From Hirundichthys speculiger (lineage: Eukaryota; Chordata; Actinopteri; Beloniformes; Exocoetidae): a stretch of 64,000 nt of DNA. The position numbers and the translations under genes are program-made. The stretch is from NCBI GenBank assembly GCA_018398805.1, contig JAGFBZ010000341.1, positions 157,501 through 221,500 on the forward strand, written 5' to 3'. Each line of letters opens with the position of its first letter. Position 1 is the stretch's first letter. Positions 1 to 11,176 of the stretch are shown here, piece after piece. The notes below the pieces were generated by a model. It was not told where the DNA came from. It searched no databases and saw only the letters and a program-made list of their open reading frames with translations.

Positions 1-103
1 GGCTAACCAAGACTAGCTGGATAAGCTAGCCTAAGCTAGCCCCCTGGAAAGAGAAGCTGCAGCTGCAGGCCAGTCAGCGTTGGGAAGGAACGGGAGAAAA
101 CAG

Positions 104-1262
104 TAGGGATGTCCCGATCCCCTGATCGGATCGGCCTTCGATCTTAAAAATTTAAGGTGGATCGGATCGGCTGATCAACCTTATTATAACACGCCGATCT
201 TTTTTCATTATTTTTTTCCTCAAAAAGTGATCCTGATTAGCACAAATTAATAAAGTAATCATATTACACAAACAAAAATATTTTTTAAACTATATACATT
301 TAATAATTTGCACTGAAATGAGGTTTCCCAGCAGCGCTGTCTTGATCCACCTTAAAAGTTTTAAGACCGGCGGCGTCAGGCTAAACTTTAGCAAAAATGT
401 CAGCAGTGTGGCAGCGCTATAAAATTACAAAGACCGACGCTTCAACTGCGACTTGAAACGTGTGGAAGGCTGAGATATCATGATGGGTAAGTAAGAAGAG
501 AGTTTACAACACCACCAATTTAATCAGACACTTAAAAAAGCACGCAGCACCGATCACGCAGCCTTCTGTCAGGTGTCGGCACCAGCTTTGAAGCAGGTGC
601 CGATAGCAGCAGCGGCACCTGCTTCAAAGCAAACGCTCTGTGAAACTTTCAAAAGAAAGGACACTGAGCTAAACCGAGCTAAAGGACACCGAAAAATCAC
701 CGAGCTAATCGCAGAATGTATTACTGAGGACGACCAGCACATTTACAAGGCATTTAACCAGCTCATTAATTACCTCGAGCCTCGTTCCCGTCACTACATG
801 AACGACAAAGGACACAAAGGTGCGCGAACATGTGCAGCGGGTCTTGAATGAAGTTAAGTTAATATTTTATGTTATTTTTATTCTGATGTGATTTCATTGA
901 TTGCAAAGACTTCTGCTAGTGTTTTCATTGCCTTAAACTGCTAGCCAAGTTCACCTGCTGCTATTTAAATGGAAGTGCTTTGTTCTTTGGTACTGAGACT
1001 GTTGAACAGTCACTGTTAAGAAAGAAGAGTGTTTAAATAAGTTATTGTTTATTTTATGAGATGATAAAAGCTATTAATCTCAGCTTGGATGCAGGCCTAT
1101 TTATTAATGTACACAGGAAATAAAATGCATGGAAAATTAAACTCTGTTTGCCCACTCAAAAAAAGTGAAATCGGATCGGAAAAAATCGGAAATCGGCCGA
1201 TCATCAAAATTAAAAGATCGGAATCGGATTGGGACCCAAAAAACGTGATCGGGACATCCCTA
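104..1262 (+). mobile_element. hAT DNA transposon, internally decayed
   Basis: The ends are inverted repeats, TAGGGATGTCCCGATC on the left and its complement GATCGGGACATCCCTA on the right. An exact 8-bp duplication GAAAACAG flanks it at 96-103 and 1263-1270, which is diagnostic of hAT insertion. At 1,159 bp it is shorter than an autonomous hAT and keeps only N-terminal transposase remnants, so it could only move with help from another copy. Confidence 0.93.
511..851 (+). pseudogene. hAT transposase N-terminal remnant (BED finger tail plus linker)
   Basis: Inside the hAT element, one frame from 511 reads TNLIRHLKKHAA, the histidine half of a BED zinc finger. The frame then shifts, and 573-851 reads residues such as LIAECITEDDQ and LINYLEPR, which resemble the segment following the BED finger in ZBED/hAT transposases. 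The DDE-type catalytic core and C-terminal dimerisation domain are absent. The frame break and short length make this a dead fragment. A host ZBED-type gene is unlikely because the fragment lies between the element's own ends. Confidence 0.7.
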
Positions 1263-1270
1263 GAAAACAG

Positions 1271-1778
1271 CAACTATAATGGACTGTTTCCACGGAGACC
1301 AGATAGCTGCTAGTCAGTAAATACGCAGGAACACCACAAGAGGGAAGACGCCTTGATAAATATGTTTATTGAGACCAGAATGTAAACAAGACTATGTGAC
1401 TCGATAGCCTTCAAAAGTTCAGTGTTTTCACTCCACCAATTCCAACCCTAATTTACAAAATACCCTAACTACCTGTAAAAAACTAAAACGCTAAACTGAA
1501 GTACTTTCACTCCAACCAAAAAACTAACTACCTATTTACAAAAACTTTTGAAAAACACTAAAACTACCCAAAAACTCTCAAACTTTAAACTTTGGGTATG
1601 TGCACACTAAATAAAAAACTATGAAAAGCCAAACTGTTTATAACTTTGGCCGTGCCTTTGGCAAATTGTACTGTAACTATGCTGCATGTTTGATTTGAAA
1701 ACCATACCCAAAGCCTTTGGGTGCTGGTCACACCTCCAGTGGTCGTTTGTTTAATTTGCAACCACTTGACACATCCGG

Positions 1779-1780
<2 letters not shown>
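1271..1780. other. Unclassified non-coding stretch
   Basis: A/C-rich sequence with loose repeats of CTAAAAC/CTAACTACC type. No convincing coding frame or transposon end was seen. Confidence 0.5.
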
Positions 1781-1822
<42 letters not shown>

Positions 1823-1850
1823 TGGGGGGGGGGGGGGGGGGGGGGGGGGG
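1781..1850. repeat. (GT)n microsatellite followed by a G27 run
   Basis: A GT dinucleotide run occupies 1781-1815, followed by a short GTGTG spacer and an uninterrupted run of 27 G at 1824-1850. Confidence 0.97.
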
Positions 1851-2829
1851 TGTGCTTCTTTTTGTTGCTGCTGGACCATGAGGCAGGAGGGGTAGCAGGT
1901 TTGCTCTCTCTCCCTCTCGCTCCTCCCTCCTCCTGGGGAACGTGAGGAACCCCCCCACCCCCCCCCAACCCCCCCTAAAAACATTACAATAAGGCAATGA
2001 CGGATTGATTTAACCAAACAATGATTGTCTGTCACAAAAACCAATCGTCTGGTCAACTGTACGTGGAACCCTGGAATAACGCTGTAAACTGGCTAGATCC
2101 AACTGTCTCAGCTGAATAAAAGCCAAACTCAAACCAATAAACGGGGATGATGAACAGCACTAACTGAAAAAAAGCAAGTGAAAATATAAACCCCCGCTTT
2201 AGTCTTCCTGAACAAACCGCTGGAAAAAGTCCCCAATTTCCATGTAGTAAGAAGAACAGAGAAAACTAAGTTGGCTGACAATGGACTTTCACAAAAAACC
2301 AACTTACAATCAACCAGAGAGAGACGCAAAGTGAAAAAAAACCAACACCACCATCCGTGAAACAACTAATTTAATGCTTCACCAGTAGTGAGTCATTTAT
2401 TTGTTAGAAAAAACATTCCCACCAAAAAATGACTGACTTTTCCCAATTTACTCGGCCATCTGCCTACAGAAGGTAATTTGCAGTTTTACTACTGCTAAAC
2501 CAAACCCTCACCTCAACACACTGCTGACTGAACGCACTAAAGTGCTACCAAAAAAAAACGCTGCTACCTTTCTAACCGCTGCTAACTGCTAAAACCTACT
2601 ACCTGCTACTTTCCTGTCTTCGTTCCTAGCTACGTTGGTTAACCTGCTTAGTCTGCTAAACAAACCTCACCCTTTATTTCTACAAACTGTTCTACCAACC
2701 ACTGCAAATAACCCACCTCCACTGCTTCTACCCGCTAACTATGTGAACTGAACCACTAAATACCGCTGCTACTTTTGCTACCACTGCTACCACCTAAACC
2801 AGGTGCAGAGATGACTACTTTTACGACAC
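1851..2829. other. Unclassified stretch grading into the GCTACT array
   Basis: No gene was recognised. From about 2560 the sequence becomes rich in CTGCTAC and CTAACTGCT words, which look like diverged outer units of the following array. Confidence 0.5.
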
Positions 2830-3757
2830 ATGTCCGGGATTTATCTCGTTCTGCTACCTGTCCCTGCCTTTGCACTTTACTCTGTTGCTACTGCTGCTAC
2901 TGACTTGCTAACGTTGCTACATACTATGTACTTGCTACCGTGCTACTACTGTTGCTATACTGCTACCTTGCTACGCTTCCGCTGCTGCTGTTCTACCGTG
3001 CTACTGTTGCTACCACGCACCATTGCTACTGCTGCACTGTTGCTACCATTGCTACCGCGGCTCCGTTTTACCGCTGCTACTGTTGCTACCGCTGCTACCA
3101 TTGCTACTGCTGCTACTGTTGCTACCATTGCTACCGCGGCTACCGTTTCTACCGCTGCTACTGTTGCTACCATTGCTACCGTGGCTACCGCTGCTACCAT
3201 TGCTACCGTAACTACTGCTGGTACCGTTGCTACTGCTGCTACCGTTGCTACCCTTTCTACCGCTTCTACTGCTGCTACTGTTGCTACCACTGCTACCACT
3301 GCTACAGCTGCTACTGCTGCTAACGTTGCTATCGCTGTTACTGTGGCTACCACAGCCACTGCTGCTACCACTGCTACTAATGTTACTGCTGCTACTGCTG
3401 CTACTGCTGCTACTGTTGCTACAGCTGCTACTGCTGCTACCGCTGCTACTGTTGCTACTAATCCTACTGCTGCTACCGCTGCTACTAATGCTACTGCTGC
3501 TACTGCTGCTACCGCTGCTACTGTTGCTACTGCTGCTACCGCTGCTACCGCTGCTACCGCTGCTACTAATCCTACTGCTGCTACCACTGCTACTAATGCT
3601 ACTGCTGCTACTGCTGCTACCGCTGCTACTGTTGCTACAGCTGCTACTGCTGCTACCGCTGCTACTGTTGCTACTACTGCTACTGCTGCTACTGCTGCTA
3701 CCGCTGCTACTGTTGCTACTGTTGCTACTGCTGCTACTGCTACTACCGCTGCTAGAG
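2830..3757 (+). repeat. GCTACT-type minisatellite with 108-bp higher-order period
   Basis: The array is built from 3-bp-phased units of GCTACT, GCTACC, GTTGCTACT and GCTGCTACT. A landmark AATCCT occurs at 3460 and again at 3568, showing a 108-bp higher-order repeat. Units are multiples of 3 bp and lack stops in five of six frames. One frame stays open from 2830 to 3912 (360 residues) as alternating Ala/Thr with Val and Asn, for example ATAATAATVATAAT. The other plus-strand frames read Leu-rich or Cys-Tyr-rich. I saw no promoter, intron or homologous exon, so I treat it as repeat DNA and discuss the frame under findings. Confidence 0.93.
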
Positions 3758-3847
3758 AGGAAGTGACATGCCGACAGGCGCCATCTGCTCGTTCCAGTCA
3801 TCTGCAACAGGAAAAAGAAACTACAAGACAACACTCAGGGAACCTGT

Positions 3848-3900
3848 GGATGATGTCACAGAGGGTTTGTCCAGTTCTTCCCATACAGTCTATTGTTACA
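3848..3900 (+). repeat. Dispersed repeat fragment (TTTGTCCAG / ACAGTCTAT family)
   Basis: The words GATGTCACAGAGGGTTTGTCC and CATACAGTCTATTG recur in diverged form at 46789-46845 on the same strand and at 25880-25920 inverted, so this is a dispersed family. 'Tatacagtctatgg' is a familiar fish repeat tail. The class is not resolved. Confidence 0.6.
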
Positions 3901-3910
3901 GCTGTTCAAT

Positions 3911-5062
3911 AAACCCGACACAGCAATGAACTTCATCATCCATCCGTTTGGTCCTCTGCAGGGTTCCAGGGATCTGATGGAGTCTGTCCCAGCTCTCTTC
4001 AGGTGAAAGGCAGGGTTCACCTGGACAGGTCCCCAGTCCAGGTGTTGCTACAGGTAGACCAACAACCACGCACACTCACAATCACTCCAGCAGGTAGTTT
4101 AGAGCCGCCAGTTAACCTGCGAGATCGTATAAACTCTACACGGAAAGCTTCGACCCAGGAACCTTCAGGAAAGCAGGTCCTGTTGAGTCACAGCAGTAAT
4201 TAAGCGGCACCAGTCTGGTCGTATAATTTCTTTTTTCGCCCCCGGGGTCACCGGAGCAGAACAATGAGGGTGTCACCAATCAGACGGGCCGGGCGGCGGT
4301 TTAATGACGGCAGACGACAGCCAAGAAAATTGTTAATTAAAGTAACAGGCCACAAGAAAGACTGTCTGTCCCGTGTGATTTATAAACAATAATTAACGCT
4401 GTTTTTGCGCCTGTTAAATAACGAGTCAGCCTGGAAGCAACGGTCCCGTCCCGTCACATGCTCATACAATCAAAGCCAACCGTGTTTTAAAATGTTTTAA
4501 AACGATTTAAAACGATTTCAGCTTCAAGCACAAATAAAGGAACCTCGAGTTATTTATTATTTAAATTTTTTGTTCTTCTTACCCCCTCAGCCCTCCCCCG
4601 ACCCCTAAACACTCCTCCAGAGCCCCCCCCATGTGCTCCCTGTCGTCCTATTAATTTTCATTTGGGCTCGTCATGCACACAAATCATCCTCCAACTGTCA
4701 TGTGTCATCTTTCCAGGGCCTCCCGTGTGTGAGTGTGTTACATTTATCAAATGAGGTTTACAAAGCGTGATGTGATGCAAGAGGAAAATGGATTGAGGAT
4801 GTCTAATGAAACGCCGCGGTGACAAATGCACGGAGCGGCTGCCAGGAAATGAAGTTTTCAGGCACTTAGTCTGCAGCACGTGCTCTTCCCGTGTTCCTGC
4901 TGCGCGTGCTCTTCACGTGTTCATGCCGCTGCACCTGTCAGGGAGGAAGTGCAGGTTCGGTTCGTTGCCTGGGTGACGTTGCATCTTCCGTGGTAACCGG
5001 GCAACGAAGCCGAGGTGAGAGGGCACCGGCGGAGACATCAGCTCCACGTCTGGCCGCCGGTT
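3911..5062. other. Gene-free stretch; 4230-4880 possible conserved non-coding DNA
   Basis: No coding exon was recognised. The part around 4230-4880 is balanced in composition, free of simple repeats and rich in homeodomain-like AATTAA/TTAATT words, so it contrasts with the transposon debris around it. Conservation is an inference only and would need alignment to other fish. Confidence 0.3.
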
Positions 5063-5070
5063 ATTTAGAT

Positions 5071-5159
5071 CAGTGGTTCTCAACCGGTGGGTCGCGACCC
5101 AAAAGTGGGTCGCAGACCCGTTTTCAGTGGGTCGTTTTCAGTGCCTGGGGAAGGAAATA

Positions 5160-5192
<33 letters not shown>

Positions 5193-5986
5193 CATGTCAT
5201 TCATACTCCTTAACAGTAGGTGGCGATAATGTCCTGTAATGCGAGTTGACACCCGCCAGTTTACACCATAGAAGAAGACCTGCAAAGTTTGTTTCCATAT
5301 GTTGAGCAGGTGAAACACAGATACAACGAAGAATATATGAGATATGGATTTTCTTATCTTGAAGTCAAAGGTCAGTGATGGTTATTCAGATAAAACTATA
5401 TATTTTGATATATTTTGAAACTACTGCTCAGTGGTTGCACTGTTTTATTTCATGTTTGTGCATAAAAACACTGTTGAGTCTTAAAAATGGCTGTTACTGA
5501 AATGTTCTGATTGTTTTGTCAGCCTTATGATTAATGCTTAAATAAGTGACTAGATAGTTTTAATATGAAATTGTTATATATTCAGGAAGTGGGTACTCAG
5601 CAAATGCTACATATTTGAGTTATTTTTGAAACTACTGCTCAGTGGTTGCACTGTTTTATTTAATGTTTACGCATGTTGAGTCTGTTAAAAAAGGCTGAAG
5701 TTACTGAAGTGAAGTGTTTTGGATTTAATTAAAATGCAGCTAATTGAGCATCTAAGGGAATATTTCCCACTTGAAGTCATTTTGGTTATGCTATTTAGAT
5801 TTTTGCCATTTTGGTTCACCAATAAACTTATTTTTTTGTGATATTCTATTTTACTATCTCCGATTCAAACTGCACGATCTTTTCATTCAATAATTTTGAG
5901 AAGTTGGAAGTTTTCCTTGATTTGGGTCGCGGCTTGTCGTTAAGGGTGATGGTGGGTCCTGGAGCCGGACCAGTTGAGAACCACTG
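5071..5986 (+). mobile_element. hAT (Charlie-like) non-autonomous element
   Basis: The ends are CAGTGGTTCTCAAC and its complement GTTGAGAACCACTG, followed inward by GGGTCGCGACCC, a common hAT-Charlie terminus. The flanks ATTTAGAT (5063-5070) and GTTTAGAT (5987-5994) match at 7 of 8 positions. An A30 run at 5162-5191 is internal and not a retroposon tail. A block containing ACTACTGCTCAGTGGTTGC occurs twice, near 5420 and 5632, so the interior carries a tandem duplication of about 212 bp. Confidence 0.92.
5310..5369 (+). pseudogene. Transposase fragment with BED-proximal signature
   Basis: Twenty codons inside the hAT element read VKHRYNEEYMRYGFSYLEVK. The core YNEEY..YGF resembles the start of Charlie-type hAT transposases and of host genes derived from them (ZBED5/SCAND3 type). 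The open frame ends soon afterwards, so this is a relic. It supports assigning the element to the Charlie-like group. Confidence 0.6.
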
Positions 5987-5994
5987 GTTTAGAT

Positions 5995-6578
5995 CATGTG
6001 ACCCAGCCCGTGTCGTCGTGCACGGCTCTGTGCGGTTTCAGCTGCAGATGCCGTGCACGCCCATCCTCCTCTTCTGTCCACGAGCGTCGCTCTCCGTGGT
6101 CCTTGACACCCTCCATTGATCGGTCCGGGCCTCCAGTGCTCATGTTTTACAGCGTATCACATTCTCGAGTTGTGAACGACGGCCAGACCGGACCTGCTAC
6201 CCCCCCCCCCCCCCACCCCCCCGAGGATGGGTCCATCTGTTGGTCAGAGCAGGACGATCAATACTGCTGATGGTAATGATGGCTAAAAGCCTGGAAAGAA
6301 ACCTGAGAGGCTCTCTGAGCGCAGAGCGAGCGGCGTTACCTCAGTGGGCTGCCAGTCATCGCGCCACCGGAGTCCAGATTCAGCTGCTCCTCTGAGGCCC
6401 GGCGGTCCAGTATCGGCGCTGTGAGAAATCCTCAGGATTTTTACATGAAAGGCAGTGATTTTATCCAAGTCTGCCTCTCGTTCAGCCCAGAATCCTCAAA
6501 CATCACCGGAGCTTCCCCGTCTCAGACGATCCAGCGCCGGTCCCGAACCAGCTCCTCACTCAGAACCAGGACTTAGAG
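5995..6578. other. Unclassified stretch with a poly-C tract
   Basis: There is a C15-A-C7 tract at 6200-6222. The remainder has no recognised gene or element. Confidence 0.5.
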
Positions 6579-7407
6579 CCAATTCCAATTCCTCCCTTAA
6601 CCCCAATTTGAAATGTGAAAAATCTCCTCAGCCCACCAGAACCTTTAATCACAACTGAGATCAACATACAGGACCAGGAACCATGATCCGATATTAATGT
6701 GAGGGGTCAACAAATAAGGTGACACTTGTCATATTAAGTAGAATAACACTTTTTTTTAATCATGTCATAAATATTTTACAGTCATTAAAGACATATTCAT
6801 AAAAGATTGAGGATTTAAAACACGTTTGTTTAATTTTAATGACCTCTCACGGCCCACCTGCAGTACCACGACGGCCCACCAGGGGGCTGCGGCCCACACT
6901 TTGGGAATTGCTGCTCTAAATAATATTAGCAAATAACACAATAGAGGATACGTTATTCAGTCCTCCGTCGCTACACAACAAGGTATACAAGTAACGTGAA
7001 GCCGGTCCGGGACCGTCGGTCCGGCAGCAAACATCGTAAAGTAAAAAAATAAATGTTACGCAACAACGATGTTAATCCATGAAAAAAGTCTCAAACAAAG
7101 ACAATAAGATGGTTTCATAACATTTATATCTTTAAGAACTACGAAGATACCTACATTTGTAGCTAGCTTTTTTTGTCGCCATCCTTTTCGAAGATGTCTA
7201 AGATTGCTAAATTACCCAGTGCCTTCTGGGTAACCCTTACTTCCAAGGGTGGTGTCGGAGAATCTCAATTTTGATGGAGATCCAGCCCTCAAACTCGTCC
7301 CTCAACTTGACGTTCTTAGAATCGGGACAGCGCTAGCATTTAGCGGGAGCACGCATTTAGAGATTGAAGGTTGAGATTGAGAGTTAAGGGAGGAACTGAA
7401 ATTCACC
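6579..7407. mobile_element. Possible MITE bounded by inverted repeats
   Basis: The left block contains TTCCTCCCTTAACCCC (6588-6604), and the right block contains its diverged complement GAGTTAAGGGAGGAA (7381-7395). The interior around 6840-6905 ends in GCGGCCCACACTTTGGGAA, which resembles a hAT terminus, so more than one element may be involved. No target-site duplication was identified. Confidence 0.35.
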
Positions 7408-7507
7408 TTTTGCTTTTCAGCTGCCAGAAGTGGAAAAAGAGCAGCGGTTCAGAGGCGGGGGAAAGAAGATTCAGCTCTGACGCAAACTGGCCACGAGCTC
7501 CCACTGC

Positions 7508-8428
7508 CAGGGGCGGCGCTGGGGGGGGTAGCTTGCAGTTGCTATAGCAACCCCAAAATATGGCTTAGCAACCTCAAAGCAACCCCAAGAATGGAGACTA
7601 TTAAAAGTGAAAAAAAATCTTAATTGTGATAAATAATATAAAAATGGTGACAATTTAATTTAAAATTAATTTCATGTGTTTTTGTTTTAAATTAAAATAA
7701 AAGGAAGAGAATTAAAAACGATGAGAGAGAGCTGGCCTGCGGGGGTCACGCGAAGTCAGCTTGGGAAAAAAAAAAACCGGACCGTTAGAAAAGTTACATC
7801 AAAATGGAGCGCTATCTGTTGAAGCGGCATGACTATATGGTAAAATTATAATAACGAACTTCAAATTGATTTTTTTTATCTGTTTCATGGCATGCGCGCT
7901 AGTTTCAGCTAGCGCTGATTAGAATGAGTAGGCCGGTAATGACATACAGTCATGGAAAAAATTATTAGACCACCCTTGTTTTCTTCAGTTTCTTGTTCAT
8001 TTTAATGCCTGGTTCAACTAAAGGTACATTTGTTTGGACAAACATAACGATAACCACAAAGATTGCTCATAAGAGTTTTATTTAAGAGCTGATATCTTAC
8101 CATTTTCCATGGTTTTCTTGATTATAACCTAAATCACTTAAGTTTTTACATCAATAGCTATGGCGTTGTACTGCCAAAAACACTGCTTTTATGCATTCAG
8201 TGTTTTCTTTTCTGTCTGTTTTAGTCACATGATGACGTTTAGTGGTACCAGGTATTAAAATGAACAAGAAAGTGAAGAAAAAATGATGGTCTAATAATTT
8301 TTTCCATGACTGTACATATCCATATTTATGCTATTTGATTGGTATTGCAGTAAATTGTCCAGCAACTCCATACAATTGTTTAGCAACCCCTAAGCAACTG
8401 CAATGAAAATGTTTTGCCGCCGCCACTG
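7508..8428. mobile_element. hAT-like element with CAGNGGCGGCG ends, interrupted
   Basis: The left end is CAGGGGCGGCG and the right end, read inverted, is CAGTGGCGGCG. The flanking 8-mers CCCACTGC and ATCGCTGC agree at only 5 positions, so the boundary assignment is moderate. AGCAACCCC words occur near both ends. A mariner-type MITE (7947-8312) is inserted inside. Confidence 0.6.
7947..8312. mobile_element. Mariner-type MITE, intact copy
   Basis: The terminal inverted repeats begin CAGTCATGGAAAAAATTATT, with TA on both sides (7945-7946 and 8313-8314). It has no coding capacity. A second, inverted copy lies at 26364-27002. This copy preserves the uninterrupted site GTTTTCTT (8112-8119) that is split by a hAT MITE in the other copy. 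Confidence 0.93.
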
Positions 8429-8436
8429 ATCGCTGC

Positions 8437-9169
8437 TCATCAATCAGCAGAGACGGACAGGTGCATGCTCAGCTACCTGTGGACATGGTGCACGTCTTAG
8501 AGGAGACAGGAAGAGCCCAGGAGGCGGTTACAGACAGCTGCAGCTGTTAGTTAGGGGCGTGGCCAGGATGCACACACCTGGACAGAGGTGACCCAGGGTC
8601 GGGGTTAAAACCCTACACACGCTGGGTCGTCGTAGCAGAACCCGACTTCGGGTTAAATTAGAACGTCTCTCCTCGAAGATCTGAGGTGTTCTGGAGGGTT
8701 TTATTAGCAAACGTGACAAACAAGCAGGACGGAGATAGTGAGGAGTTTTAAACAAATAAAAGAACCTAAAAGCCCCGAAGAACAGAAGGACGGTCTGAGA
8801 GTCGGCTGCAACATCGCTGACAGAGAAATTAATCTATTTACTGTTAAACCATGGAGGGGGAAGCCCCCCCCCCCCCCCCACCTCCTGCTGTCTCAGCATG
8901 GAAACATCTCACTGTACATGAGCAGACATATGGCAGCCACGTTCCCCACACGTCTCCAGGGATGCTGACAGCTCCTCATCACCATCCGGACCTTCTCTGT
9001 GGAGAACCGTCTGAGGCCGGTGGCCCAGGTGGAAGTGGACCTACAGCTGAAACTCTTCACACACTGGATGAAGAGACACGTGACCTTTTTATTTCTCAGT
9101 CTGACATAAATCAAACTAAACTTTACTGATTTCAGGTCAGTCAGGATCAACTAAATTATTTCAGTTTGC
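8437..9169. other. Unclassified stretch
   Basis: No gene was recognised. A C16 run lies at 8864-8879. Confidence 0.5.
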
Positions 9170-10380
9170 TAAATGCCAGAATAATATCAGGACTGGTTCT
9201 TTGTTCCTCCAGAGTCAGAAGTCTCCATCAGTCTCGGCTCAGTGGTTCTGGTTTCCTTCCAGAAGCTTCTCTCAGTAGTTTTCTGAATCCTGGTCCGTTC
9301 CAGACAGAACTGGAGGAACTGGGTCAGGTCTGGAGGTCTCCTGTTCAGCTCTGACCACAGATGTTCTCCAGGACTGAGATCAGGTCTCTGTGGTGTCCAC
9401 TCCAGAACGTGGACTCTGTCGTCCTGAAGCCTCTCAGTAACTAATCTGGTGGTGCGTTCAGGGTCGTCGTCCATCTGGAGACCCGTTAGTGTCCAAGCTT
9501 TAACTTCCTGGCTGATGTCTGAGATGTTGCTTCAATGTTTCTCCAGAATCTTCTTTCCTCATGATGTCATCTATCTAGTGAAGTTCTGCAGCTGAACACC
9601 CCCACATCATGATGCTGCCACCCCCGTGCTTCACAGCTGGATGGTGTTCTCAGGTCTTTCTCCTCCAGATGTAACGATGGTCATCATGTCCAAACAGTCC
9701 AGTTTTAGTTCCATCAGACCAGGACATGTCTCCAGAAATGAAGCTCTTTGTCCCTGTGAGCGTCTCCAAACTGTAATGTGTCTCTGTCCTGTCTCTTCTG
9801 GAGTAATGTCTTCTTCCTGGCTGAGTGGTCCTTCAGTCCGTGTTGGTCCAGGACTGGTTTCTCTGACCAGCTTCAGCAGCATCTCCACCAGCTGTTTCAG
9901 CTTCTGTTCTGGGGTTGATCCAGGTCCATCTCTGGGACTCAGAACCGTCTCCTTCCTGAGGACTATGATGGTGGACGTTCCCATGGTGGTTCTACTGGTG
10001 GAGAACTGTTGGAGCAGATGAACGTGGCTCCTTCAGACATCTGGAAACTGGACCAGGATGGACCAGACTGGTGGAGGTCCACAGTTCTCTTCCTGATATC
10101 TTTGCTGATTTCTTTTTATTTTTCCCATGATGCCACACCAGGAAGCAGCGAGTTTGAGCTGCGTCTTCCTTCTGACCTCCATACGGTCTGGAAATGGTTT
10201 TTGTGAGGCTTTTAGCGAGCAGGGAGTCTGAGGAGAGCAGGAACTAATTAGCTTTGAGTCAGACATCTTGCTTCTTTCATCCGTTAAAACTGCTTGAAGT
10301 GTTTTTTGAATCGGTCGTAGTTTCCAGCTGAACTCAGCAGTAGGTTTTTGTTTTTCTTTCCAAGAATGGAGACACAAAAA
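9170..10380 (-). pseudogene. Tc1-like transposase, decayed
   Basis: Read on the minus strand, the order is that of a Tc1 transposase. An N-terminal part near 10130-10040 reads MGKIKRNQQRYQEEN. A piece near 9600-9660 matches the Tc1 VKHGGGSIMMWGCF region in broken frames. A C-terminal part (9474-9187) reads VHVLEWTPQRPDLSPGEHLW, matching the usual W-P-x-Q-S-P-D-L-N-P-I-E-x-L-W block with the DD34E glutamate region. Frame shifts and stops separate the parts, so it is not functional. I could not define its terminal inverted repeats. Confidence 0.85.
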
Positions 10381-11176
10381 AAAAAAACAACCAAAGCTGA
10401 TGAAAAAAAAACCCTGGAACCACTTCCAGCAGTTAACCGGATAACAGTTCTGCCGTATTAAAAAGGATTTGCGGTGCTTCGTGTCCTTCCTCTGTCTTCG
10501 TCCACCAGAAGGACATCTGCTTCTGTCCTTTGTTTATTTCCACCCAGAGATCAGACAGCCTGCCAATCCACTATTTCATTTTGTCCAGATAACTATGTAA
10601 TCCACTTTGGCTCTTGCCAACGTCTCTGCCCTCCATTCTCTTAAGTATTTTTGCTTTATTTTGGCAGTGCTTCACAATTAACTAAAAAGGATTTTGTTTT
10701 TGGCGAGCAGTGACCGAGGCTTTCTGGATCTGGGACAGACTCTGATGAAGACATTCAGAAATATCTGAATTGAACGACTGATTATGATGTGATTAATCCT
10801 GTCATGGCTGATGTCCATCGATTCATCATCTGTGTCCCTTAACAGGTCGTGCTGCTATCGCAGCGCTGAGTATGCACTTAAACACAATTCAAGTCAATTC
10901 AGTTTTCTATAAAACTTCTATAAAATTACAATGCAGGTTGTCTCTGCACCACCGGATCCTGTCCAGTATAGTATCTCTATCCTCCATCCTCTCTTTGTCC
11001 TTCATCCTCTCTGTGCTCCATCCTCTCTCTGTCCTCTAATTCTTCTTTCACTTTAAAATAATAGCTTCAAAATCCCTCTGTTGTTTCATTTATGTCAGAA
11101 TGAGTCCTTTATAAAAATACCCTGCATATGTTGCTTTCCTTGTATTTCTTTGCCACAGTTTGGGAAACTTAAGAAG
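10381..11176. other. Gene-free stretch; possible conserved non-coding DNA at 10540-10800
   Basis: No coding frame was recognised. 10540-10800 is repeat-free and compositionally even. Pyrimidine-rich words (CATCCTCTCT) accumulate from 10970 towards the following array. Confidence 0.3.

Noticed and set aside
5162..5191. A30 run as a SINE or processed pseudogene tail
   Set aside because: It is internal to a hAT element with defined ends on both sides, so it is a simple run and not a retroposon tail.
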